Source: Clostridia bacterium (lineage in GTDB: Bacteria; Bacillota; Clostridia; Christensenellales; Aristaeellaceae). From it: a stretch of DNA of 64,000 bases. Position numbers and translations under genes: made by a program. The number at the start of each line of letters is the position of its first letter. Positions within the stretch are counted from its first letter, which is position 1. The notes under the pieces were generated by a model, which was given only the letters and a program-made list of their open reading frames with translations, made no database searches and was not told where the DNA came from. Below are positions 7,974-16,309 of this stretch, piece by piece. The stretch covers positions 1 through 64,000 of the forward strand of contig JAGBDE010000008.1 of the NCBI GenBank assembly GCA_017937655.1, read 5' to 3'.

Positions 7974-8050
7974 TGGTCGAGGTGACAGGATTTGAACCTG
8001 CGACCTTTTGGTCCCGAACCAAACGCGCTACCAAACTGCGCTACACCTCG
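7974..8050 (-). tRNA. tRNA-Pro (CGG)
   Basis: Full cloverleaf with acceptor CGAGGTG/CACCTCG, D stem GCGC/GCGC, anticodon stem TTTGG/CCAAA with loop TTCGGGA, and TTCAAAT T loop. CCA is encoded (7974-7976). Its 3' end faces the integrase, so it is the probable attachment site. Confidence 0.95.
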
Positions 8051-8061
8051 GCGGAAAACAC

Positions 8062-8137
8062 TGGAGCCAATGAGGGGACTCGAACCCCTGACCTGCTGAT
8101 TACGAATCAGCTGCTCTACCGACTGAGCTACATTGGC
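8062..8137 (-). tRNA. tRNA-Thr (CGT)
   Basis: Acceptor GCCAATG/CATTGGC, anticodon stem GCTGA/TCAGC with loop TTCGTAA, T loop TTCGAGT, encoded CCA. It lies 11 nt upstream of tRNA-Pro and is co-transcribed from the promoter at 8153-8181. Confidence 0.95.
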
Positions 8138-8152
8138 ACATCAGCATTTTTC

Positions 8153-8181
8153 ATTATACCAAACGGATCTCCTTTTGTCTA
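8153..8181 (-). promoter_or_regulatory. Promoter of the Thr-Pro tRNA unit
   Basis: Minus strand TAGACA, 17 bp, TATAAT with an upstream TGG (extended -10). It sits just upstream of tRNA-Thr. Confidence 0.75.
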
Positions 8182-8209
8182 TACCCCATTTTCAAAAAAG
8201 CCTGTTTTT

Positions 8210-9346
8210 TCAGTAACCGCTCAGCATCCGGCGGACGGCGTCTACCAGCCGATCCACCTCATCCTCCGTGTTGTAGATGCCCACGCTGGCGCGGCAGGCG
8301 CCGGACTCCAGCGTGCCCTGCCACTGGTGGACGCTGGGCGCGCAATGCAGCCCCGCCCGCAGGGCAAAGCCTTCCCGGGCCAGCCGATCGCAAAGCTCCC
8401 CGGGGTCGCAGAGGGTGGGTACAAAGCTGACCACACCCACCATGGGCACGGCGTCGCTGCCAAGGAGACGCAACTGGCGGATGGATCGCAGGCCGTCCCG
8501 CAGCCGCCGGGCCAGCTGCCCCTCGTACTCCTCAATTTCCTGCCGATGGGAAAGCGCGAACCTGGCTCCTGCCAAAAGCCCGGCAATCCCCGGCAGATTG
8601 GGCGTTCCGCTCTCGTAGCGATCCGGCAGCGACGATGGCTGTAGCATGCTCTCGCTGAGGGAACCGGTGCCGCCCATGGTCAGCGGCCGGGGCGCCATCC
8701 CGGGGCCCAATACCAGCACGCCGGTGCCATGGGGCCCCAGCAGGCCCTTGTGGCCCGGCAGGGCGATCATGTCTGCCCCCAGCCTTTTCAGGGACACCGG
8801 CAGGATGCCCGCGGTCTGGGCCGCATCCACCAACAGGGGCACACCCCGCTTTTTCAGCACTGCCGATAATTTCTCCACAGGCTGCACAACGCCGGTCACG
8901 TTGCTGGCATGGCACAGCACGCACAAAGCCGTTCTGGGCGATACAGCTGCGCTCAAGATTTCCGGGCTGATGATGCCGTTACCGTCGGGCCGGAGCACCT
9001 TCACCGTGATGCTCCCCTCCGCCTCCAGGGACTTGAGCACCCGCATCACCGCGTTGTGCTCCGCGTGGGAACAGAGAACCTCGTCGCCCTTGTACAGGCT
9101 GCCGCGAATGGCCAGGTTCAGCGCCTCCGTGCAGCCGGATGTGAAAATCACATTGTCCGCCGAGGGCGCGTCCAAATGCGCTGCCAAAAGCTCCCGGCAT
9201 CGCTCCATGATCCGTCCGCCGCACAGGGACAGCTTGTGGCCGGATCGGCCCGGATTTCCGCCCAGCTTCAGCAGCGTGCCCATCATCGCCCGGGCCACCA
9301 TGGGCGGCTTGGGCCAGGAGGTTGCCGCGTTGTCCAGATAGATCAT
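8210..9346 (-). CDS. Cysteine desulfurase family aminotransferase (class V)
   Basis: 378 residues; start at 9346 chosen because GGAAGGAGAA precedes it and MIYLDNAATSWPKP is the typical N-terminus. PLP-binding Lys in LPGHKGLLGPHG (near 205), HAEHNAV motif, and a reactive-Cys loop LHCAPSVH near residue 335 with the RAGLHCAP signature of group II (SufS/CsdA-like) enzymes. It would take sulfur, or selenium, from cysteine or selenocysteine as a persulfide. It is divergent from the DUF3343 gene 77 bp away, a frequent partner in Clostridia, which suggests sulfur or selenium trafficking rather than a housekeeping Fe-S role. Confidence 0.9.
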   Translation of the reverse strand: MIYLDNAATSWPKPPMVARAMMGTLLKLGGNPGRSGHKLSLCGGRIMERCRELLAAHLDAPSADNVIFTSGCTEALNLAIRGSLYKGDEVLCSHAEHNAVMRVLKSLEAEGSITVKVLRPDGNGIISPEILSAAVSPRTALCVLCHASNVTGVVQPVEKLSAVLKKRGVPLLVDAAQTAGILPVSLKRLGADMIALPGHKGLLGPHGTGVLVLGPGMAPRPLTMGGTGSLSESMLQPSSLPDRYESGTPNLPGIAGLLAGARFALSHRQEIEEYEGQLARRLRDGLRSIRQLRLLGSDAVPMVGVVSFVPTLCDPGELCDRLAREGFALRAGLHCAPSVHQWQGTLESGACRASVGIYNTEDEVDRLVDAVRRMLSGY

Positions 9347-9423
9347 TTGCCATTCTCCTTCCGTCCTCACGCCTTCTTGCCGGCTCCGTATACTGTATGA
9401 GGAAGAAAGGAGGAACATGAACC

Positions 9424-9693
9424 ATGCAGGAAACTTTTGGCATTGCGTCCTTCCGCTCCCGGCAGCAGGTCATGAAGTTCGAGGCCGCCCTGCGCCGGGC
9501 CGGCGTCCGGGTGCAGATCATCACTACGCCCCGGGACGTGTCCATCGGCTGCGGCCTCAGCGTGCGCTTTGAACTGGACGACCTTTCCCGGGTGCAGGCC
9601 ATCTACCGGCAGCTGCAGCCCTCGAACCTCATTGGTTTCTACCGGGTAGAGCGGCGGGGCGGCGGACGGCCCTCCGTCGTCCCCCTGGGCTGA
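9424..9693 (+). CDS. DUF3343 protein (putative Se/S carrier-like)
   Basis: 89 residues. The pattern GIASFRSRQQVMKFEAALRRAGV...ITTPRDVSIGCGLSVRFE matches DUF3343 proteins, including the conserved Cys in IGCGLSV that could carry a persulfide or selenide. AAAGGAGG lies 11 nt upstream of the ATG at 9424; another ATG at 9417 is out of frame. It faces away from the cysteine desulfurase gene, a likely functional partner. The carrier role is inference from family context. Confidence 0.8.
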   Translation: MQETFGIASFRSRQQVMKFEAALRRAGVRVQIITTPRDVSIGCGLSVRFELDDLSRVQAIYRQLQPSNLIGFYRVERRGGGRPSVVPLG

Positions 9694-9785
9694 GATTTTT
9701 CCGGGCAGCCGCGGCGATGTGCATTGCCGCGGCTTGTCTTTTTTCTCATCCCGTGGTACGATTTCCGGGAAGGGAGCGTGGCTTC

Positions 9786-10646
9786 ATGAACAAGATCCAG
9801 ATGATCAAAAACCGGGAGACCAACTTTGTGTTCCACATGCTGTCCGTGGCCCGGTGCGGCTACGATAACGCCTACGGCCACAAGCACCGGCAGGCCTATC
9901 CTGCGCAAGTTCTGGCCATGCTGAAGCGGCACGAAAGGCTGATCACCGTGACCGGCGGCGAGCACTGCGGCGCGCTGCACGGGCTGCTGGTGGGTGAGCC
10001 CGCCAAGGGGAAGATGCGCGCCAAGGCGTTTTATCAGGAGATCGTCCGGCAGGCCGATGCAGGCGAGGCTCCGGAATACTATGTGGAAAACGGCCTGGTG
10101 GCTCCTGCCCGGGAGATTGCCGCGGCGATGGCGGACTGCTACGACCACTATGTGGAGCAGGTCTGGCCGGAGGATGAACAGGCCATCCAGGCCCACATCG
10201 ACGCCACCATGCCCGTGTTTGAACAAAGCGGCTTCACCGACCGGGCCGAGGAAGCGGTGGGCTGCACCTTGCCGGTGGAACGGTTCTGCGCCACCATGGT
10301 GGCCTCGGTGGAGAAGGGCCCGGAAGGCATCGACATTTCCGAGGATCAGGACGTGTTCGGCATCGCGCGCGACCCGGAGACCGCGCTGTTCTTTATCGGC
10401 CACGAGTTCATCATCTATCTGCTGAAGCATGCCCTCCGTGAGGAGGACGCCTTCCAGTCCTTTGACACCTGGATGCTGACGGAAGGCCTGGCAGAATACT
10501 ACCTGAAGCGGGTGCTGGGCGAGACCCGGCTTTTCAACCGTCAGCAGCAGGTGGTCACGTTCCTGGAAGCCATTCCCGGCCACGAGGGGCTTACCGCCCC
10601 GGAGCTTTACCGGGCGTGCTATGCGGCCTTTGTGCGCAAATCCTGA
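9786..10646 (+). CDS. Uncharacterised cytosolic protein with a HE motif
   Basis: 286 residues, start at 9786 behind GGGAAGGGAG. No signal peptide or membrane helix. Mostly alpha-helical and acidic; a segment FFIGHEFIIYLLKHA near residue 205 could place His-Glu as a metal ligand, but no complete HExxH motif exists. I do not recognise the family. It ends in a strong shared terminator with the GH120 gene and has its own position downstream of DUF3343 (92-bp gap), possibly in the same transcript. Confidence 0.7.
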   Translation: MNKIQMIKNRETNFVFHMLSVARCGYDNAYGHKHRQAYPAQVLAMLKRHERLITVTGGEHCGALHGLLVGEPAKGKMRAKAFYQEIVRQADAGEAPEYYVENGLVAPAREIAAAMADCYDHYVEQVWPEDEQAIQAHIDATMPVFEQSGFTDRAEEAVGCTLPVERFCATMVASVEKGPEGIDISEDQDVFGIARDPETALFFIGHEFIIYLLKHALREEDAFQSFDTWMLTEGLAEYYLKRVLGETRLFNRQQQVVTFLEAIPGHEGLTAPELYRACYAAFVRKS

Positions 10647-10655
10647 CAAGTGAAA

Positions 10656-10686
10656 ACCCCGTCAAGGCGACATGCCCTGACGGGGT
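10656..10686. terminator. Bidirectional terminator
   Basis: ACCCCGTCA / TGACGGGGT stem with AAAA on the left and CTTTT on the right, between convergent genes ending at 10646 and 10700. Confidence 0.85.
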
Positions 10687-10699
10687 CTTTTCCATTGTG

Positions 10700-12673
10700 T
10701 TACCAGAGGTTTTCCTTCAGGCTGTCCTCGCTGGCGAAGGGGCCGGGCAGGGTGCCGATGCCTCTCTTGTTGCCAAAGTAGTCACGGTCGAAGGTGATGG
10801 CGCTGCCGTCCGGGCTCTCGAAGCGCTGCTCGGGCTCAAAGGCGCAGCCCAGGATGTCGCTGTTGATCATGCCGCCGCGAAAATCGCCGATGATGTCGTA
10901 CACATTGGTCTTGAGGGTGTACTTGCCATCCTGCTCCACCAGTTCCACCCAGGCCTTGTCGGTGTTGTTTTCCAGCTTGCTTGCCTCGTTCTTGCAGGCC
11001 TTGGCGCCGTTGAGGTACACATTGTCCTTGCACCACACGGGCAGATGCTTCATATGGAATTCGCCCAGTTTGCGCATGTCGGGACGCTTCACGTCCAGAT
11101 CAAACCAGGAGATCCACTCGTCGTAGGTGGGGTACTCGTCAAAGCACCAGGTGCCCACCCGCTTTTCGTGCTCCTGGGGGCCGCCGCGGACGACGGGGCC
11201 GTCCACCGGACGCTCCTGGATGAAAATGTTGTTGTAGAAGCGGTCATCGCCGTGGAGGATGGTCATGAAACCGGCCACCTCGGTGCGGTGACGGATGTGA
11301 TAAGGCGTGTAACGGTCGCCGGTGCCGCCGCCCACGAAGGTCAGGGTGCCCATCATCAGGTTGTGAACCATAGCCACGCCCTCGGTGGCGATGCGCAGGC
11401 TGACCTCAGACAGCAGGATGTTATTGTCGATCAGCGTGGGGCCGTGGCCGACCTCCACGAAAATATCCTGGCTTTCCATGCCGCCCTCAGCCCACTCGCA
11501 GAACGCGGGGCGCTCGTTGTGGTGCAGCAGGTTCTGGCTGATGCGGGTGCCCTGGGGCTCCCAGTCGCACCAGATGCCCATAGTGCAATGGTGGATGTGA
11601 TTGCGGCGCATGGTCACGTCGATGGCTGCATGGAGCTTGATGCCGGAGATCTCCGCGCCGCCCAGTTCCTGCATGTTGTTGATGTTATGGATGTGGTTGT
11701 CCTCGATGATGGAGAACACGGAGCCCATGCGGCCCACGATGCCGGTCTGCTCGCAATGGTGGATGTGATTGCGGCGGATGATGTGGCTGCCCACCTTCTC
11801 CTTGAGCCAGCCGTGATACTGACCGCGGCACACGGCGTCGCGCTCCATCTGGGTGGGGCTCTTGAGGTGCTTTACGGTGAAGTAGTGGTCGTTCTCGGGG
11901 TCGTAGTACTTGCCCAGAGAGATGCCGCAGCACTTGCTGTTGGAAATGTCGCAATCCTCAATAATCCAGCCCTTGGACCAGTGGGGGCCCACCATGCCGT
12001 CCTGGAAGGCAGCGGGAGGCGCCCAGGTGGTGGCGGCCTTCTCTACCTTGAAACCGCTGAAGGTGATGTATCCGCGGCCGGTCTCTTCGGGGAAGAAGCA
12101 GCGGCGGCGCACGTTGATCTCAATCTTTTCCTGGTTGGGGTCTTTATCCTGGAAATTGGCGTAGAAGACGGTCTCGTTGCCTTCCTGCACGGCGATCCAC
12201 TTATAAATGGAGTACTCCGGCTCCCAGGAGGGCTTGTAGACTTCGCCGGCCAGGCATTCTTCCATGGTCTCGGCTTCGTACATCATGCGGTCGTTCAGGT
12301 ACACCGCGCCGGTGTGGCGGACGGAGGGGGCAAAGTACCAGTCGCCGTAAACCTCAGTGGTATAGGGGTTGTAGTTGCCAAAAATGCCGTTGTCCACCCG
12401 GTTGGTCCACACGGTGCCCTGGTAGGGCTTCCAGCCGGTCAATTCCTCCGCGCCGGTGATGACCGCGCCCAGAGGCTCCACAGAACGGTACACAATGCGG
12501 TTTTCCTCGGTGCCGCCATTTTTGGGGCTGACGTTTTCACGGTAGATGCCGGGGGCCACCAGCACCTCGTCGCCGGGGACGGCGATCTTCGCAGCGTCGC
12601 TGATGTACCGGAAAGGCCGTTCCTTGGAGCCGTTGCCCTCTCTGGGGGCAGACTGATTGACATAATAAATCAT
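10700..12673 (-). CDS. GH120 beta-xylosidase (right-handed beta-helix)
   Basis: 657 residues; the start at 12673 follows TCAAGGAGGAAAACCATC. The N-terminus IYYVNQSAPREGNGSKERPF and repeated NHIHHC rungs are those of a parallel beta-helix, and the whole pattern matches GH120 xylosidases such as Thermoanaerobacterium XylC. By analogy Asp370 (IWCDWEPQG) and Glu407 (FVEVGHGP) are the catalytic pair. There is an insertion of roughly 14 residues between them compared with my memory of XylC. No signal peptide, so it acts in the cytosol on imported xylo-oligosaccharides. Single-gene unit; no transporter adjoins it. Confidence 0.82.
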   Translation of the reverse strand: MIYYVNQSAPREGNGSKERPFRYISDAAKIAVPGDEVLVAPGIYRENVSPKNGGTEENRIVYRSVEPLGAVITGAEELTGWKPYQGTVWTNRVDNGIFGNYNPYTTEVYGDWYFAPSVRHTGAVYLNDRMMYEAETMEECLAGEVYKPSWEPEYSIYKWIAVQEGNETVFYANFQDKDPNQEKIEINVRRRCFFPEETGRGYITFSGFKVEKAATTWAPPAAFQDGMVGPHWSKGWIIEDCDISNSKCCGISLGKYYDPENDHYFTVKHLKSPTQMERDAVCRGQYHGWLKEKVGSHIIRRNHIHHCEQTGIVGRMGSVFSIIEDNHIHNINNMQELGGAEISGIKLHAAIDVTMRRNHIHHCTMGIWCDWEPQGTRISQNLLHHNERPAFCEWAEGGMESQDIFVEVGHGPTLIDNNILLSEVSLRIATEGVAMVHNLMMGTLTFVGGGTGDRYTPYHIRHRTEVAGFMTILHGDDRFYNNIFIQERPVDGPVVRGGPQEHEKRVGTWCFDEYPTYDEWISWFDLDVKRPDMRKLGEFHMKHLPVWCKDNVYLNGAKACKNEASKLENNTDKAWVELVEQDGKYTLKTNVYDIIGDFRGGMINSDILGCAFEPEQRFESPDGSAITFDRDYFGNKRGIGTLPGPFASEDSLKENLW

Positions 12674-12809
12674 GATGGTTTTCCTCCTTGAAAGAAGTGA
12701 AATATCTGGTTTTCGCCCTTGGATTTCCTTGATTATACCCGACAATCACCCTTTTGTCCACCGGAAAAAGAACGAAAGTTTTTCATGAAGGAAGCAGGCG
12801 CGGGGGTCG

Positions 12810-12838
12810 TTGTGTTTGGAGGATGTGTGTGGTATAAT
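12810..12838 (+). promoter_or_regulatory. Promoter of the AT-rich two-gene unit
   Basis: TTGTGT, 17 bp, TATAAT with TGG just before the -10 (extended). Start near 12845, about 80 nt before the gene at 12925. The -35 is weak. Confidence 0.55.
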
Positions 12839-12924
12839 CATTGGCATAATCACAAACTTGAATTTGACAAATAGTTCCGTATCGTACTAGTGCAATCAAT
12901 CCGATTTTGTTGGAGATGAGTTTT

Positions 12925-13314
12925 ATGAGAAGCAATCAAAAAGCTTTATTGAAACACCAAGCAAAACTTGAAGAAATTTTTGAACGACTTCATATGATTC
13001 GCGTTGGTCGAGGCTTTTTGGAAATCATTTGTCCCAAAAACTCCATAAAAGAGTTTATCGATGAAATGGATAAACTGCGTATTAATATCACAGGTTTTTC
13101 ATGGTGGTGCCACGTCACAGAAAACCACGAGCCATGCGGAATGGGCGGACCTCGTGACAGATACGGGGACGGGTGGTATAGTGAAATAGAAATGTTCGCT
13201 TTTACCACGCTAAAAAACAATAACGCGTACAGGCATTTCTTTACAATAGAATATCCCAACAGCACGGACTATAAGCCTTGTCGTGTCCCTGCATTTTCTC
13301 TTGAAAAAATATAA
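12925..13314 (+). CDS. Orphan protein, AT-rich, immunity-like size
   Basis: 129 residues; GGAG lies 9 nt before the ATG at 12925, which I prefer over an earlier ATG at 12916. It starts with a charged helix (KALLKHQAKLEEIFERL) and continues as mixed alpha/beta with many aromatic residues (FSWWCHV, GDGWYSEIEMFAF). No signal peptide, membrane helix or known motif. Its AT content is well above that of the flanking genes, a sign of recent transfer. Size and neighbour resemble orphan immunity proteins, but this is only a guess. Confidence 0.6.
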   Translation: MRSNQKALLKHQAKLEEIFERLHMIRVGRGFLEIICPKNSIKEFIDEMDKLRINITGFSWWCHVTENHEPCGMGGPRDRYGDGWYSEIEMFAFTTLKNNNAYRHFFTIEYPNSTDYKPCRVPAFSLEKI

Positions 13315-13370
13315 AAATCCCGATACCAAATACATTATGAAATTTGTTGTAATCAGGAGGTATAATTGGG

Positions 13371-13916
13371 ATGCTGAAGCATGTGTTGCTGTTGGTTTTG
13401 GTTGCAATGCTGATATGTGAATCTTTGTTTTTTTCTGACGATGTTTTATTGAACAGCACAGCACTGAATGCAGATGAAGTATTTGTGATGGAGGATAGTA
13501 ACATATATGATGCATTAATAGCAAGATTCATGTATGCAGAACCAAGCACACTGAACCAGAAACAACTGACCGTTGCAACTCTGATCATTTTTGATGCGGA
13601 AATGATGAACGGTGGTTTATGTCAGTTCTTTGTAAACGACTATAATGGATACGCAAAGTATGTCCACGATGCACTAGGCGAAGTTGGAGCTATTGAAATG
13701 CAGGAGCATTATTCGAATTTTGTAAGCCAAAACGACATCGATGTTACGCAAATGGATTCTTTCCGTATTGCAAGTACTCATGATTATGCGAAACAGTTTG
13801 ATCGTTTTCCTTATGGGGCATTTGATAATACGTTTTCAGAAATATACCAGAAAGAAAATCTGGGGAATCTACTGCTTATCTATGCCCGAATCCACAGAGA
13901 GGAAATTTTTGACTGA
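13371..13916 (+). CDS. DMP19/DUF4375-like protein with N-terminal hydrophobic segment
   Basis: 181 residues; AGGAGGTATAATTGGG precedes the ATG. Residues 1-21 are hydrophobic (LLLVLVAMLICESLFF), a signal anchor or lipoprotein-like leader. The core DAEMMNGGLCQFFVNDYNGYA followed by HDALGEVGA is the typical DUF4375/DMP19 signature; Neisseria DMP19 is a DNA mimic that sequesters a repressor. With an N-terminal export-like segment, a cytosolic DNA-mimic role is doubtful here. AT-rich like its upstream neighbour and probably in the same transcript (56-bp gap). Confidence 0.65.
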   Translation: MLKHVLLLVLVAMLICESLFFSDDVLLNSTALNADEVFVMEDSNIYDALIARFMYAEPSTLNQKQLTVATLIIFDAEMMNGGLCQFFVNDYNGYAKYVHDALGEVGAIEMQEHYSNFVSQNDIDVTQMDSFRIASTHDYAKQFDRFPYGAFDNTFSEIYQKENLGNLLLIYARIHREEIFD

Positions 13917-14014
13917 CCCCCTCTTTTCAAGATGTTCTTTTTCCTTCACTTAATCCATATACATTCTTGATTCATCGTCAACTCCTGCTTTACCCCCTTC
14001 CCCCACATCAAAAA

Positions 14015-14049
14015 CCCCCGCCGCATGATCCCGTATCATGCAGCGGGGG
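14015..14049 (-). terminator. Terminator of the corrinoid/GH43 operon
   Basis: CCCCCGC-C-GCATGAT / ATCATGC-A-GCGGGGG stem. On the minus strand it is followed by TTTTTG, directly after the GH43 stop at 14064. It may also stop the convergent AT-rich unit. Confidence 0.9.
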
Positions 14050-14063
14050 CCTTTCATTTGCAA

Positions 14064-15611
14064 TTATTCCGCGGTGACCTGCCAGGATTCAGGAGAAACG
14101 TCGCCGGCAAAGAGCAGGTACACGTCCTTCACGCCGCTGACGGAAGCGCAGTCCACGGTGATGTCCGTCATGTCGCCCGCAGGAACGGCGATCTCGCACA
14201 GCACGTCGCCCTGGAGGTCGTCCAGCAGGACGCGCACCGCGCCGCCCTTTTCAGAGGCAGCCCGCAGGGTGAACTGCTTTGCGCCCTCCGCAAAGTCCAC
14301 GCCCTTCAGCTGGATCCAGCTGCCGCTTTCGGCGGACACTTTCAGGGTATCGGCATAGCCGTCCACCCGGATGCCGGCCTCCCGGTACATGGTGCGGGCG
14401 GAAACCGTTTCATAGGGGTTCAGCTTTTCCAGCTGCTCCACGCCCTTCATGGTGCCGATGACGGGCTTGATGCTGCCGTCCTCGTTCACGATCAGCTCGT
14501 TGAGCTGGGGGCTGCGGTAGTTGCCGGTGATGCCCATGGCCTTTTCCACGGGGCGATTGTGGTAAGCCAGATAATGCTTGCCCTTGAAGGACACGATGCT
14601 GTGGTGGTTATTGCCGTAGAGGCCGAAGAAATTGCCCTGGTTGGTGAACACCAGGCCCTGGTAGGTGTAGGGGCCCAGGGGATTCTTGCTGGTCATGTAC
14701 TGGATGGCGCCGTCGGTGAAGCCCTCGGTGTTGCCGGCGGTGGAGAAGTTGGAGCAGTAGCTGTAGTAGTAGGTATCGCCGATGCGGTTGATGCCGGAAT
14801 CCTCGAACACATAAGGCGCGTCGATGACCTGGGGCTCGCCCACGATGGAGATCATGTCCTCGCCCAGCTGCATGATGCGGATGGTGCCGGGATGATCGGC
14901 CTTGCCTTCGGGCACGCCGCCGCCCACGCACAGGTAGCCGGTGCCGTCCTCGTCCACCATGACGGCGGGGTCAAACAGCCACAGCACGTTGGCGCACTGG
15001 GGGATGGCACGGGTCACCAGGCCGTGGCCCAGCGGGTCGGTCCAGGGGCCGGCGGGATCGTCCGCAGAGAGGACGGAAACGCCGTTGCCGCCGTTGCAGA
15101 AATACAGGAAGAACTTGTCCTTGCCGTCGATCACCTTATGGGCGGCGCAGGGCGCCCAGCTGTTGCTGGCCCACTTGGCCGCGCCCTCGGGGCCCGCCAC
15201 CGGGATGGCGCCGTGATCCGTCCAGTTGACCAGATCGGCAGAGGAAATGCAGTTGATCTTGTTAATTTTGGCATAGGTGTTCTCAATGACCTTGCCCTCG
15301 GCGTCGTACTCGACGAGGTCGTTGGTGGTGTAAACGTACAGGCGGCCGTTCCAGACCAGCACGCCGGGATCCGCGCCAAAACGCTGGGTGTACAGGGGAT
15401 TGTTCTCCCCGTTCTTCTTATAGGGCGCTTTGATTTCCAGATTGTCAAACATTTGAGCCGTCTCCTCTTTGGTTGATGTACCCATATTAACATAATCGCC
15501 ATCCTGTGGCAACTCATCCGCCAGCGATGATGCCGGAAGTGCGCAAATAACACCCACAATACACAAGCACAAAATGCCCAAAATCCGCTTCCTGATGAAA
15601 GATTTTTCCAT
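14064..15611 (-). CDS. Secreted GH43 arabinan/xylan hydrolase with C-terminal CBM6-like module
   Basis: 515 residues with a signal peptide (basic start, ILGILCLCIVGVICALPASSLA). GH43 five-blade propeller signatures: general base Asp in RFGADPGVLVWNGRLYVY, Asp in WLFDPAVMVDEDG, and acid Glu in YVFEDSGINRIGDTYYYSY. The C-terminal 120 residues (from about 395) form a CBM6-like beta-sandwich (GYADTLKVSAESGSWIQLKGVDF). Probably releases arabinose or xylose from arabinoxylan outside the cell. The start lies 11 nt after the stop of the ECF S-component gene and its GAGGTGG ribosome site overlaps that stop, so it belongs to the cobalamin-riboswitch operon, an odd partner. Confidence 0.85.
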   Translation of the reverse strand: MEKSFIRKRILGILCLCIVGVICALPASSLADELPQDGDYVNMGTSTKEETAQMFDNLEIKAPYKKNGENNPLYTQRFGADPGVLVWNGRLYVYTTNDLVEYDAEGKVIENTYAKINKINCISSADLVNWTDHGAIPVAGPEGAAKWASNSWAPCAAHKVIDGKDKFFLYFCNGGNGVSVLSADDPAGPWTDPLGHGLVTRAIPQCANVLWLFDPAVMVDEDGTGYLCVGGGVPEGKADHPGTIRIMQLGEDMISIVGEPQVIDAPYVFEDSGINRIGDTYYYSYCSNFSTAGNTEGFTDGAIQYMTSKNPLGPYTYQGLVFTNQGNFFGLYGNNHHSIVSFKGKHYLAYHNRPVEKAMGITGNYRSPQLNELIVNEDGSIKPVIGTMKGVEQLEKLNPYETVSARTMYREAGIRVDGYADTLKVSAESGSWIQLKGVDFAEGAKQFTLRAASEKGGAVRVLLDDLQGDVLCEIAVPAGDMTDITVDCASVSGVKDVYLLFAGDVSPESWQVTAE

Positions 15612-15622
15612 GATCGTCCACC

Positions 15623-16309
15623 TCACACGCCGTATTTGATCCGGATCCGTTCCAATTTTTCTCCGATGGGTTTTGCCAGAAGCCACAGAAAGGCCACGTT
15701 GCTCAGGGCGTAGAGCGCCGTGTGGGGCAGCGCCGCCAGGATGACGCTGCGGTACATCCCGCCCTGAAAGCCGCCGTCCACCCAGAGCACCGTCCACACG
15801 TCCATCAGCAGGGAGTAAACCACGCCGGACACAAGGCCGTACAAAAGCAGCAGCCAGCGGTGTTTTTTCAGGGGCCCGGCCAGGTAGCCCGCCACCAGGC
15901 CGATCATCCCCCAAGCCAGCATCTGGAACGCCGTCCAGGGGCCCTGGCCGAAGGAAAAGTTGGACAGCAGGGCCGATAATGCGCCCACCAGAAAGCCGCT
16001 TTCCCCGCCCAGGTACAGGGCCGTCAGGATGGTCAGGGCCGTGACCGGCTTGAACAGGGGGATGAACCGCCCGGCGATGGACAGCGCGGTCATCACCGCC
16101 ACCAGAACCAGGCGGCGGGCGCCGGTTTTTTTGCGCTCAAACCCGGCAACGAAACACAGCAGCGCCATGGCCGCCACTCCCAGGGAAATGAGCAGGTACT
16201 GCCTGCCCCGGAAAACCAGCGCGCCAAGGATCACCAGCAGAGGGATGCCCACAAAGGGCAGGCCGTAGCGCAGCAACGTTCTCAGGCGGCTGTTTTTGAT
16301 CACCATCAT
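15623..16309 (-). CDS. ECF transporter S component (probable corrinoid/cobalamin)
   Basis: 228 residues with about six to seven hydrophobic helices (for example YGLPFVGIPLLVILGALVF, LLISLGVAAMALLCFVAG). S components bind one vitamin and topple in the membrane to release it. ATGA overlap with the double-ATPase gene. The substrate cannot be read from this sequence; cobalamin or a precursor is inferred from the riboswitch at the head of the operon and the intrinsic-factor-like protein. Confidence 0.75.
   Translation of the reverse strand: MMVIKNSRLRTLLRYGLPFVGIPLLVILGALVFRGRQYLLISLGVAAMALLCFVAGFERKKTGARRLVLVAVMTALSIAGRFIPLFKPVTALTILTALYLGGESGFLVGALSALLSNFSFGQGPWTAFQMLAWGMIGLVAGYLAGPLKKHRWLLLLYGLVSGVVYSLLMDVWTVLWVDGGFQGGMYRSVILAALPHTALYALSNVAFLWLLAKPIGEKLERIRIKYGV

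Noticed and set aside
10616-12691. A 691-codon open frame opposite the GH120 gene
   Set aside because: Its Ala/Val/His-rich translation is the expected shadow of a GC-rich gene; the GH120 frame has clear family motifs.
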